Positions 17,421 through 26,240 of a stretch of DNA of 64,000 nucleotides are shown here, in pieces. Both the position numbers and the translations under genes were made by a program. Source of the stretch: Clostridiaceae bacterium AF10-41 (GTDB lineage: Bacteria; Bacillota; Clostridia; Clostridiales; Clostridiaceae); NCBI GenBank assembly GCA_027686065.1, contig JAQCTH010000003.1, positions 50,374 through 114,373 on the forward strand, in the 5' to 3' direction. Below the pieces are notes generated by a model that was not told where the DNA came from, searched no databases, and saw only the letters and a list, made by a program, of their open reading frames with translations. The number at the start of each line of letters is the position of its first letter. Position 1 is the stretch's first letter.

Positions 17421-19097
17421 ATGTTTTTAACAGGAGCTGAAATATTAATTAAGTCTCTCTTAGACGAGGGCGTTGACACTATATTTGGTTATCCTGGTGG
17501 AGCTGTTCTTAATATATATGATGAATTATACAGGTATAGAGATAAAATAAATCATATATTAACAGCACATGAGCAAGGGGCAGCACATGCATCAGATGGT
17601 TATGCTAGAGCTACTGGAAAAGTTGGAGTATGTTTAGCTACATCTGGACCGGGAGCAACCAATCTTGTTACAGGGATTGCAACAGCATATATGGACTCTA
17701 TACCTATGGTTGCTATAACTGGAAATGTAACAAAGCAGCTTTTAGGAAGAGATAGTTTCCAAGAAGTAGATATAACAGGGATAACTATACCTATAACAAA
17801 GCATAATTATATAGTTAAAGATATTGATGATTTGCAAAGAATAATTAAAGAAGCCTTTTATATAGCAAAGGAAGGAAGGCCAGGGCCAGTACTTATAGAT
17901 ATACCAAAGGATATAACAGCAGCTAAGACAAAATATGAAGCAATAACTCCAAAAAAAGTTGAGAGAAAAACTAAGCATATAACTGATAAAGCATTAGAAG
18001 AAGTAGCTGCTTTAATAAATGAGGCAGAGAATCCATTTATTTATGCTGGGGGAGGGATAGTTGCATCAGAAGCCTTTGAAGAACTAAAGGAGTTTGTTGA
18101 AAAAATAAATTCACCAATAGCTACTTCTCTTATGGCTATTTCAGCATTTCCTTATGATCATCAATTATATACAGGGATGATAGGAATGCATGGAACTAAA
18201 GCATCAAATATTTTAGCTTCAAAATGTGATTTATTAATAACTTTAGGAGCAAGATTTAGTGATAGAGTTGTAAGCAATGGAAATAGTTTGAAAAATGCGA
18301 AGATAATCCATATAGATGTGGATCCGGCAGAAATTAATAAAAATGTTAAGGTGGATTCTTTTATAATCGGAGATTTAAAAATTGTTCTTCAAAAATTGAT
18401 ACCTTTATTAAAGGAAAAGAAAAATGAAGAATGGTTAGAAAAAATGAGAGAGTTAAAGGCTTTAAATGTTAGAGAAACTTCTATTACTGGTGAACTAACT
18501 CCAGATTTCCTATTCAGAAAATTAAGTGAATTAGATGATGGAAGCTTTGTTATTACCACAGAAGTTGGACAACACCAAATGTGGGCAGCACAATATTTTC
18601 AGTATAAAAAACCAAGAAGTTTCATATCTTCAGGTGGACTTGGAACTATGGGATTTGGACTTGGAGCATCAATTGGAGCTCAAATAGCCTTAAAAGGAAA
18701 ACAAGTATTTAATATAGCTGGGGATGGAAGCTTTGGAATGAATTGTAATGAGTTAGTTACAGCAGTAAAAAATAATTTGCCTGTGATAGTAATCATATTA
18801 AACAATAATTCTTTAGGAATGGTTAGGCAATGGCAAAACTTCTTTTATGAAGCAAGGTATTCATCAACAACTTTAAATAGATCAACTGATTTTGTTAAAC
18901 TAATAGAAGCTTTTGGAGGCCGAGGGTTTAGAGTATATGAAAAAGAAGAACTAGAACCAGCTTTAAAAGAAGCTTTAGAATTCAAGGGGCCTGTTGTAAT
19001 AGATTATGTTATTCATAATGATAAAAAAGTATTTCCTATGGTTGCACCTGGTGCAGCAATTGATGAAATAATAAGTGAAGAAGATATAGATAATTAG
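17421..19097 (+). CDS. ilvB: Acetolactate synthase large (catalytic) subunit
   Basis: The 558-aa thiamine-diphosphate enzyme joins pyruvate with pyruvate or 2-oxobutyrate. The family start LTGAEILIKSLLDEGVDTIFGYPGG, catalytic Glu in AHEQGAAHAS, FAD-region GMHGTKASN and ThDP motif GDGSFGMNCNELVTA...NNNSLGMV are intact. The ATG at 17421 fits homologues, but no ribosome site precedes it. An in-frame ATG at 17382 would add 13 unmatched residues and has only a distant AGAAGGA (17358-17364). The IStron ends about 85 bases upstream, so the original leader was probably disturbed. IlvH is encoded at the operon start. Confidence 0.93.
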   Translation: MFLTGAEILIKSLLDEGVDTIFGYPGGAVLNIYDELYRYRDKINHILTAHEQGAAHASDGYARATGKVGVCLATSGPGATNLVTGIATAYMDSIPMVAITGNVTKQLLGRDSFQEVDITGITIPITKHNYIVKDIDDLQRIIKEAFYIAKEGRPGPVLIDIPKDITAAKTKYEAITPKKVERKTKHITDKALEEVAALINEAENPFIYAGGGIVASEAFEELKEFVEKINSPIATSLMAISAFPYDHQLYTGMIGMHGTKASNILASKCDLLITLGARFSDRVVSNGNSLKNAKIIHIDVDPAEINKNVKVDSFIIGDLKIVLQKLIPLLKEKKNEEWLEKMRELKALNVRETSITGELTPDFLFRKLSELDDGSFVITTEVGQHQMWAAQYFQYKKPRSFISSGGLGTMGFGLGASIGAQIALKGKQVFNIAGDGSFGMNCNELVTAVKNNLPVIVIILNNNSLGMVRQWQNFFYEARYSSTTLNRSTDFVKLIEAFGGRGFRVYEKEELEPALKEALEFKGPVVIDYVIHNDKKVFPMVAPGAAIDEIISEEDIDN

Positions 19098-20114
<1,017 letters not shown>

Positions 20115-20123
20115 GATAATAGC

Positions 20124-20157
20124 AAAGTTGTTATGTTTTATTATGCATAACAACTTT
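20124..20157 (+). terminator. Terminator of the ilv operon
   Basis: Arms AAAGTTGTTATG / CATAACAACTTT (12 bp) with a 10-nt loop, starting ten bases after the ilvC stop. The tail is T-rich but interrupted (TACTTTAT). Confidence 0.75.
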
Positions 20158-20217
20158 ACTTTATATAAAACTAAATTATGCTATAATATATATAGGTATA
20201 AACAAAGGAGGATGGCT

Positions 20218-20646
20218 ATGTTTTTAAATGAACTTAATAAAGAGATAAGTACTGCATATATCAATCTACTTATAGAATTTGCTTTGGTAGATGATAAAGT
20301 TGAGAAGAAAGAAAGAGAACTAATTGAAAGAGCTTTAAAAGAAATGAGTATGGAGAATTTAGAGTTAGAAGATATTAGTCATGAAGAAACTATACAAATT
20401 CTCAAGGATTCAGGAGAAAGAATAATAAATATAGTATTTTTTGAATTAATGAGGGTTGCATTAGCTGATGCAGAATATGAAATGTCAGAGGTAAGATTTT
20501 TAGATGATTTGGCAGAGGAACTAAACATATCAAGAGTTAAAAGATTCCAAATGGCAGATTATTTCTTTAATCATACAGAATATGATGAAAGTGATTTAGA
20601 GAGTCAAGAAGCTGCTAAACTAGAAGCACAAGCATTTTTAAATTAA
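20218..20646 (+). CDS. TerB-like alpha-helical protein
   Basis: A 142-aa acidic, all-helical protein. FALVDDKVEKKERELIERAL and ALADAEYEMSEVRFLDDLAEEL look like the paired acidic helices of TerB/DUF533-type domains (metal-binding, often linked to tellurite or stress clusters). The ATG at 20218 is chosen because AAAGGAGG ends at 20211; the ATG at 20212 abuts it and longer starts run through the ilv terminator. TATAAT at 20182-20187 is a likely -10. It stands alone, so no pathway is suggested. Confidence 0.65.
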   Translation: MFLNELNKEISTAYINLLIEFALVDDKVEKKERELIERALKEMSMENLELEDISHEETIQILKDSGERIINIVFFELMRVALADAEYEMSEVRFLDDLAEELNISRVKRFQMADYFFNHTEYDESDLESQEAAKLEAQAFLN

Positions 20647-20674
20647 AAAGGGTATAGACCATTTGTACTCTTTA

Positions 20675-20721
20675 GGAAATTATAAAAAGATTACCCTTTG
20701 AATAATCTTTTTATAATTTCC
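20675..20721. repeat. Perfect 19-bp inverted repeat after the TerB-like gene
   Basis: The arms start GGAAATTATAAAAAG and end CTTTTTATAATTTCC (20675-20693 and 20703-20721), with a 9-nt loop CCCTTTGAA. No T-run follows on either strand beyond TTCTTTC, so it may act as a terminator or be an insertion relic. Confidence 0.7.
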
Positions 20722-20735
20722 TTCTTTCAGTTTTC

Positions 20736-20807
20736 AAGTGGACATATGTAAGTTTGCGTTGACTTGGAGCGAAGCGAGGTCATAAGCAAATTTACATATA
20801 TCCACTT
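20736..20807. repeat. Nearly perfect 22-bp inverted repeat with GC-rich centre
   Basis: Arms of 22 bases (20736-20757 and 20786-20807, starting AAGTGGACATATGTAAG) differ at about one position. The loop holds a second hairpin around GGAGCGAAGCGAGG, far richer in G+C than its surroundings. This is a compact foldback unit, possibly a small MITE. Confidence 0.6.
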
Positions 20808-20867
20808 TATTATTTTGGATAAAAGTAATAAAATATAATTTATATTATACTTTTAGGAGGAATAATT

Positions 20868-21824
20868 TTGAATATAGTAAGCTTTTTAAAATTAGTAGAA
20901 ATACAAACCAAAGTAGCAAGTGTAATTCCTTTCTTATTAGGAACCTTTTATACTTTATATAGATATGATAATTTTAATATAAAAAATGCAATAATAATGT
21001 TTGCATCAATGATTATATTTGATATGACAACTACAGCGATAAATAATTATATGGATTATGCAAAGGCAGTAAAGAAAGAAGGATATGGATATGAAACCCA
21101 TAATGCCATAGTTAATTATAACTTAAATCCAAGATTAGTTAGATTAACTATTTATATTATGTTATCTTTAGCTACTTTTTTAGGATTATTATTAGTAAAA
21201 AATACAAACATAATAGTTTTATTAGTTGGAGCAGTTTCATTTGTTATAGGGATTACATATTCCTTTGGACCAATTCCAATATCAAGAACACCTTTTGGAG
21301 AAATTCTTTCAGGGCTTGCAATGGGATTTATAATAACATTTTTAGCTATTTACATACATATATTTGATTTGAAAATTCTATCAATTAGTTTTAGTAATTT
21401 AAGTAGTATATCAATTAATTTAAATATAGTTGAATTAATATATATTTTTATAATTAGTTTACCTTTAATTATGGGAATAGCAAATATAATGCTTGCAAAT
21501 AACATTTGTGATATAGATGAAGATATAGTTAATAAAAGATACACTCTTCCAATATATATTGGTAAAGAAAATGCCCTAAAGGTATTTAAATGGATATATT
21601 ATATTGGCTTTATAGCTATAGTAGCAGGGGTATTACTTAGGATACTTCCAATAGTTTCAATAGTAACCTTATTAGCCTTAAAGATAGTACAAAAAAACAT
21701 AAATAAATTTAATAAAATTCAAACTAAGAAAGACACTTTTATATTAGCAGTAAAAAATTGCGTTATAATGAATGCATTTTATGCATTAACTGTATTAATT
21801 GGAGTTATTTTATCTTATATCTAA
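20868..21824 (+). CDS. UbiA-family prenyltransferase
   Basis: A 318-aa integral membrane protein with about eight or nine hydrophobic segments. The first Asp-rich motif is NNYMDYAKAV (about residues 58-67) and the second NNICDIDEDIVNKRYTLP (about 207-224), where Mg-prenyl diphosphate binds in MenA/UbiA proteins. The sequence is closest in style to MenA. Clostridia generally lack menaquinone, so the acceptor is unknown. The TTG start has AGGAGGA seven bases upstream; no better ATG exists. It stands alone between foldback repeats and a GIY-YIG gene. Confidence 0.8.
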   Translation: MNIVSFLKLVEIQTKVASVIPFLLGTFYTLYRYDNFNIKNAIIMFASMIIFDMTTTAINNYMDYAKAVKKEGYGYETHNAIVNYNLNPRLVRLTIYIMLSLATFLGLLLVKNTNIIVLLVGAVSFVIGITYSFGPIPISRTPFGEILSGLAMGFIITFLAIYIHIFDLKILSISFSNLSSISINLNIVELIYIFIISLPLIMGIANIMLANNICDIDEDIVNKRYTLPIYIGKENALKVFKWIYYIGFIAIVAGVLLRILPIVSIVTLLALKIVQKNINKFNKIQTKKDTFILAVKNCVIMNAFYALTVLIGVILSYI

Positions 21825-21946
21825 TATTAAAGAAATTATTATGATAATTTTCATAGTAAATTTGCGACGAAAAATATATAAACAATGATTTTGTAAATAA
21901 GTAAACTTCTATAGAAATTTTAAACTACAGGATTCTAGGAGAAAAA

Positions 21947-22186
21947 ATGAATTATGTATATATATTAAAATGCTCAGATAATACCTTATACACAGGGTGG
22001 ACAACAAATTTAGAAAAGAGACTTAAAGTTCACAATACTGGGAAAGGAGCTAAATATACAAGAGTCAGGTTACCAGTTGAAATAGTATATTTTGAAGAAT
22101 TCGAAGATAAAAAAGATGCAATGAAAAGGGAATATGCAATAAAACAATTATCTAGAAATGAAAAACTAAAACTAATAAACGGATAG
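21947..22186 (+). CDS. GIY-YIG domain protein (UPF0213/YhbQ-like)
   Basis: A 79-aa single-domain GIY-YIG protein. The motif appears as YVYILKCSDNTLYTGWT, followed by the conserved Arg in KRLKVHN and Glu in KREYAIKQL. The length and sequence fit the YhbQ/YazA group, small nuclease-like proteins of poorly known function linked to DNA repair. The ATG follows AGGAG. Confidence 0.88.
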   Translation: MNYVYILKCSDNTLYTGWTTNLEKRLKVHNTGKGAKYTRVRLPVEIVYFEEFEDKKDAMKREYAIKQLSRNEKLKLING

Positions 22187-22189
22187 ATA

Positions 22190-22300
22190 GAGAAATGAAA
22201 AAATGAAGAAATGAAAGAATTTATGTGAAAACTCAGCTTTGGCTGAGTTTTTTCTATTAATTATACATTATCTATTAGTAATTATACATTGATAATATGT
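22190..22300. repeat. Foldback intergenic element D
   Basis: GAAATGAAAAAATGAAGAAATGAA words on the left, a central hairpin ACTCAGC / GCTGAGT with a T-run, then ATTATACATT words on the right. It shares the left-hand words of element A. Its hairpin doubles as a terminator. Confidence 0.5.
22228..22253 (+). terminator. Terminator after the GIY-YIG gene
   Basis: Ten-base arms AAAACTCAGC / GCTGAGTTTT, 4-nt loop and six T. Confidence 0.85.
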
Positions 22301-22410
22301 CTAGACATCTACATGTATAGTTATTAACAAGAGTAAACAAGAGATAATAGAAGATATAGTGAATTAATTAACTTAAAAAGCTTAAAATAATTAAATTTAA
22401 ATTAAAACAG

Positions 22411-22438
22411 TTGATTTTAACAAAATTTATGTTAAAAT
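22411..22438 (+). promoter_or_regulatory. Promoter of the glmS ribozyme transcript
   Basis: TTGATT (22411-22416), 16-base spacer, TAAAAT (22433-22438). It lies about 85 bases before the ribozyme cleavage site. Confidence 0.6.
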
Positions 22439-22525
22439 TAGTGTAGATTTTGAATTTAGATGCATAGCATATATTACCAAAATCATTTTAGAAGAAAGGA
22501 GAAATACTAATTAAGAAGTAGAAAA

Positions 22526-22830
22526 GCGCCAGAACTTAAGTGACACCCCAAATCTATGATTTGGTTGGTGGAACTTACTCAACGATTAAAAGGAGTTGAG
22601 TTTCCTATAAAAAACCTTATGCATTATAGCGGGGAAAAAAGGAAACTCCTTCTCATATGCATTGGAATGAGTAAGTTCGTCTTGCTAAATCATAGATTTA
22701 GAGGCTCACTTAAGTTGACGAGGTTGGGGAGTATCGATACTTCGGCGGGTGCCCCACGGTATTGCACACTACCGTTAACAGCTAACAAAACTGTAGAGCG
22801 ATCTATAGGACAATATTAGCTTGGTGTTAA
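22526..22830 (+). ncRNA. glmS ribozyme (GlcN6P-activated self-cleaving riboswitch)
   Basis: The core begins A|GCGCCAGAACTT, with cleavage expected between 22525 and 22526. The 3' half has the conserved AAGTTGACGAGG, TATCGATACTTCGGCGGGTGCC and CGGTATTGCACACTACCGTTA segments. Cleavage in response to glucosamine-6-phosphate exposes a 5'-OH end that destabilises the glmS mRNA. P1, closed by AACTTAAGTGA / TCACTTAAGTT, spans 22533-22716 (about 180 nt), versus about 30 nt in Bacillus examples; the arm holds further complementary stretches. An apparent 87-codon frame here is only ribozyme sequence. Confidence 0.95.
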
Positions 22831-22925
22831 AACCTTCAATAGAGAATTTATTTCTTTATTAAAATTAAAACTAGAAACATTATTAAAAATTAGAAAATCT
22901 TTAAAGTAAGGAAGGAAGAAAAAGT

Positions 22926-24752
22926 ATGTGCGGAATAGTTGGATTCGTAGGAAAAAAGGAAGCATCTCCAATATTAGTTGAGGGATTATCAAAGCTTGAA
23001 TATAGAGGGTATGATTCAGCAGGAGTAGCTGTATTAGAAGATGGGGAAATTAAAGTAAGAAAATTCAAAGGACGTTTAAAGAATTTAGATGATAATTTAA
23101 AGCAGAGTCCTTTAAATGGAACAATAGGAATAGGGCACACTAGATGGGCAACTCATGGAGAACCATCAGACATTAACTCACATCCTCATACAAATGAAAA
23201 TGCTACAATAAGTGTTGTTCATAATGGAATAATTGAAAATTATATAAAATTAAAGGAATGGCTTAAGAAAAAGGGATATGAATTTTATTCAGAAACTGAT
23301 ACAGAAGTTATTCCAAATTTAGTTGATTATTATTATAAAGGTGATTTATTTGAAGCTGTAGCAAAGGCAACTTCTAAAATGGAAGGAAGTTATGCAATTG
23401 GGGTTATTTGTAAAAATGAACCTGATAAAATAGTTGCAGTTAGAAAAGATAGTCCATTAATAGTTGGATTAGGTGAAAAAGAATACTTTATTGCATCAGA
23501 TATACCAGCAGTTTTAAATCATACTAGAGAAATATATCTATTAGAAGATAAAGAATTTGTAATAATGACAAGAGATGGAATAGAAATAAAAACAGAAGAT
23601 GGAGAAGTTGTAGATAAAGAAGTTTTCCATGTTACTTGGGATGTAGATGCGGCTGAAAAGGGTGGCTATGAAGATTTCATGTTAAAAGAAATTCATGAAC
23701 AGCCAAAAGCAATAAAAGATACATTAACTTCAAGAGTATTAAAAGATTCTCCTATTAACTTAGAAAATATAAACTTCACAAAAGAAGACCTTGAAGCCTT
23801 TGATAGAGTATTTATAGTGGCATGTGGAACAGCTTATAACTCAGGTTTAGTTGGAAAAACAATTATAGAAAAGCTAGCAAAAATTCCAGTTGAAGTTGAT
23901 ATAGCATCAGAATTTAGATATAGAGATCCACTAATAACAGATAAATCATTATTAATAGTTGTAAGTCAATCAGGAGAAACAGCAGATACATTAGCAGTTT
24001 TAAGAGATGCAAAGAGAATAGGTGCAAAAGTTTTAGCTATTACAAATGTTGTTGGAAGCTCAGCTTCAAGAGAAGCAAACCATGTTATTTACACTTGGGC
24101 TGGTCCAGAAATAGCAGTTGCATCAACAAAAGCTTATGAAACACAATTAATAGCTATGTATATGCTTGGAATATACTTTGGAGAAATAAAAGGAACTTTA
24201 TCAAAAGAGTTTGCTAATGAACTAAAAGAGGAATTATTACAATTACCTGAAAAAGTAAAAGAAGTTATGGGTAATAAAGAATATATACAAAAATACGCTT
24301 CAAGAAACTATATGGATAAGGATACATTCTTCTTAGGAAGAGGACTAGATTATGCAGTTGCATTAGAAGGCTCTCTTAAATTAAAAGAAATATCATATAT
24401 ACACTCAGAAGCATATGCAGGTGGAGAGCTTAAGCATGGAACAATTGCTCTAATTGAAGAAGGGACTCCAGTTGTTGCGTTACTAACAGATGATAAGCTA
24501 AAAGACAAGATGATAAGCAACATCAGAGAAGTAATTACAAGAGGTGCTAAAGTTTTAGGAATAGCATATGAAGGCGATAAAGAAGCAGAACAAATTTGTG
24601 ATGAAGTAATATATATACCAAGAACTAGTACTTTATTAGCACCAGTTATTTCAGTAGTTCCATTACAATTAATTGCATATTATATTGCTAAACAAAAAGG
24701 CTGTGACGTAGATAAGCCACGTAACTTAGCAAAATCCGTTACAGTTGAATAG
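22926..24752 (+). CDS. glmS: Glutamine-fructose-6-phosphate aminotransferase
   Basis: The 608-aa enzyme makes glucosamine-6-phosphate from fructose-6-phosphate and glutamine. The N-terminal nucleophile Cys2 (MCGIVGFVG), glutaminase residues HTRWATHGEP and HNGIIEN, two SIS domains (CGTAYNSG, SQSGETADT, STKAYETQ), and the C-terminus NLAKSVTVE are all intact. The ATG has AAGGAAGG upstream. Expression is controlled by the ribozyme in its leader, closing a feedback loop with its own product. Confidence 0.97.
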   Translation: MCGIVGFVGKKEASPILVEGLSKLEYRGYDSAGVAVLEDGEIKVRKFKGRLKNLDDNLKQSPLNGTIGIGHTRWATHGEPSDINSHPHTNENATISVVHNGIIENYIKLKEWLKKKGYEFYSETDTEVIPNLVDYYYKGDLFEAVAKATSKMEGSYAIGVICKNEPDKIVAVRKDSPLIVGLGEKEYFIASDIPAVLNHTREIYLLEDKEFVIMTRDGIEIKTEDGEVVDKEVFHVTWDVDAAEKGGYEDFMLKEIHEQPKAIKDTLTSRVLKDSPINLENINFTKEDLEAFDRVFIVACGTAYNSGLVGKTIIEKLAKIPVEVDIASEFRYRDPLITDKSLLIVVSQSGETADTLAVLRDAKRIGAKVLAITNVVGSSASREANHVIYTWAGPEIAVASTKAYETQLIAMYMLGIYFGEIKGTLSKEFANELKEELLQLPEKVKEVMGNKEYIQKYASRNYMDKDTFFLGRGLDYAVALEGSLKLKEISYIHSEAYAGGELKHGTIALIEEGTPVVALLTDDKLKDKMISNIREVITRGAKVLGIAYEGDKEAEQICDEVIYIPRTSTLLAPVISVVPLQLIAYYIAKQKGCDVDKPRNLAKSVTVE

Positions 24753-24796
24753 GATTTAAAAGATAAATTTTAGAGGGTAAAAGGGTTAAATAAAAT

Positions 24797-24834
24797 ATTG
24801 TCATTTTATAATCAATATTATATAAAATGACAAT
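24797..24834. terminator. Hairpin after glmS
   Basis: 14-bp arms ATTGTCATTTTATA / TATAAAATGACAAT with a 10-nt loop. No T-run follows (AAATTT), so termination efficiency is doubtful. Confidence 0.5.
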
Positions 24835-24865
24835 AAATTTAAATTAATTTATGGAGTTGATATAT

Positions 24866-25036
24866 ATGAGTGAGGAATTAATAAAGACATTATTAAATGA
24901 ATATAAAGAAACTGAAAAAGCATTAGAACTAGGGATAAACTGGCTAACTGACAAAGATTATGCTAAGGGAAAGTTAGATTTAGTAAAGGTTATTATAGCA
25001 GATTTAGAAAAGTTATCAGATAAGGCAGCTAATTAG
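24866..25036 (+). CDS. Small acidic helical protein, unknown function
   Basis: A 56-aa protein starting MSEELIKTLLNEYKETEKAL. It is predicted wholly helical, has no cysteine, and has no membrane segment. The ATG at 24866 is preferred over the in-frame one at 24851 because GGAGTTG sits nine bases upstream. The gene has its own terminator just downstream. I do not recognise a family. Confidence 0.6.
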   Translation: MSEELIKTLLNEYKETEKALELGINWLTDKDYAKGKLDLVKVIIADLEKLSDKAAN

Positions 25037-25055
25037 ATTCAAATAAAGTTGTTAG

Positions 25056-25106
25056 AAAAATTGTGGATAGATTACAGTTTACACACTGAATCTGTGCACA
25101 ATTTTT
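25056..25106 (+). terminator. Terminator after the small helical gene
   Basis: Arms AAAAATTGTG / CACAATTTTT with an inner AGATT / AATCT pair and a T-run. Its left arm and following bases (AAAATTGTGGATAGATT) recur in the terminator at 28273, suggesting a duplicated terminator unit. Confidence 0.8.
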
Positions 25107-25302
25107 TATTTTTCTGAAGGAAGATAGTACGGAGAGCATAAGATTTTATCAATTTTAAGACCGAAAAAGGGTAGATTTTACACCTTAAACCTTGATGACT
25201 AACTTTATTTATAACAATAGTATAAAATATGTAAAAATAGTCTTTTTATGTTGCGTAATAGCACAACAATATGTATAATTGTGAAATGGAGAGTGATTGA
25301 AG

Positions 25303-25971
25303 ATGGAACAGTTCGGAACTTACCTAAGAAGTATTAGAAAAGGAAAGATGACACAAAGAGAACTTGCAAGAGAAATAGGGGTAGGATATCCGTATATAAG
25401 TAAACTTGAGAATAATGTTGAAACTACTCCAAGTGATGAAGTTCTAATAAAGATAGCAGAGACTTTAAATGTTAGTATTGATGAATTGTTTATGAAAGCC
25501 AAGAGAATTCCAATAGATTTTAAAGATTTCATTATTAATGAACCAGAAGTTTTTAAGTTTATTAGATTCTTAAAAGATAATAATCATTTATTAGATGAAT
25601 TTAGGAACGCAATAAAATCAAGAGAGGATAATTATTGGTCAATGTTTAATCAAAGTAATAAAATAATGTTAATTATTGATCCTCTTACTGGAAATATTAT
25701 TGATGCCAATGACTGTGCTGCAGAGTTTTATAAATATACCTTAGAGCAACTAAAAAAGATGAAGATAACAGATATAAACACACTATCTATGGAAGAGATA
25801 TATAAAGAAATGAGAAAAGCAAAATTAGAATTAAGAAAAACATTTTCTTTTAAGCATAAGATTGGTAACGATGAAATTAAAGAAGTAGAAGTATATTCGG
25901 AACCCATAATAATTGATGGGAAAGTATACTTGAATTCAAGCGTACAATTAGTACATTTGAATGATATATAG
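25303..25971 (+). CDS. XRE-family regulator with PAS domain
   Basis: A protein of about 222 aa. Residues 1-60 form a Cro/C1 helix-turn-helix (TQRELAREIGVGYPYISKLENN). Residues 110-220 form a PAS-like sensor (MLIIDPLTGNIIDANDCAAEFYKYTLEQLKKM). GGAGAG at 25288-25293 is nine bases before the ATG; a TTG two codons earlier (25297) is possible. The gene ends 20 bases before the c-di-GMP riboswitch of the next gene. Ligand and targets are unknown. Confidence 0.82.
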   Translation: MEQFGTYLRSIRKGKMTQRELAREIGVGYPYISKLENNVETTPSDEVLIKIAETLNVSIDELFMKAKRIPIDFKDFIINEPEVFKFIRFLKDNNHLLDEFRNAIKSREDNYWSMFNQSNKIMLIIDPLTGNIIDANDCAAEFYKYTLEQLKKMKITDINTLSMEEIYKEMRKAKLELRKTFSFKHKIGNDEIKEVEVYSEPIIIDGKVYLNSSVQLVHLNDI

Positions 25972-25991
25972 GTAATTAATGAGAGAAAATA

Positions 25992-26076
25992 TATAAAAGG
26001 CAAACTTATTGAAAAGTAAGGACGCAAAGCCAAAGGGCCTAAATTACATAAGTAATATGGCAGCCGGTTGCATAAT
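25992..26076 (+). ncRNA. Cyclic di-GMP-I riboswitch (GEMM-I)
   Basis: The conserved elements appear in order: GGCAAACTTA, AAGTAAGGACGCAAAGCC, AAGGGCCT, ATATGGCAGCCGGTTGC. GGACGCAAAGCC and GGCAGCCGG are the diagnostic halves of the ligand pocket. A terminator follows directly (26081-26126), so c-di-GMP binding should switch transcription of the chemoreceptor gene. Confidence 0.95.
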
Positions 26077-26080
26077 TAAA

Positions 26081-26126
26081 GGCTTCTTTTGTTCTGATTA
26101 TGCAGAACTAATGAAGTCTTTTTTTT
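26081..26126 (+). terminator. Expression-platform terminator of the c-di-GMP riboswitch
   Basis: Arms GGCTTC...GTTCTG / CAGAAC...GAAGTC with internal mismatches and a run of eight T, starting five bases after the aptamer. Confidence 0.88.
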
Positions 26127-26240
26127 ATGTATTTAAAGAGTTTAGCTTTACAAATTTTCTGACTACTTTTTAAATAAGAAAATTTGTTATACATAATAAA
26201 CTAATATTTAAATAAATAAGATGGAAGAGGTGTGTGTAAA

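Noticed and set aside
20128..20217. Upstream start of the TerB-like gene
   Set aside because: It would read through the ilv operon terminator; the start at 20218 has a correctly spaced ribosome site.
22556..22819. An 87-codon open frame before glmS
   Set aside because: It lies wholly within the glmS ribozyme; its codons are explained by conserved RNA segments and it has no ribosome site.
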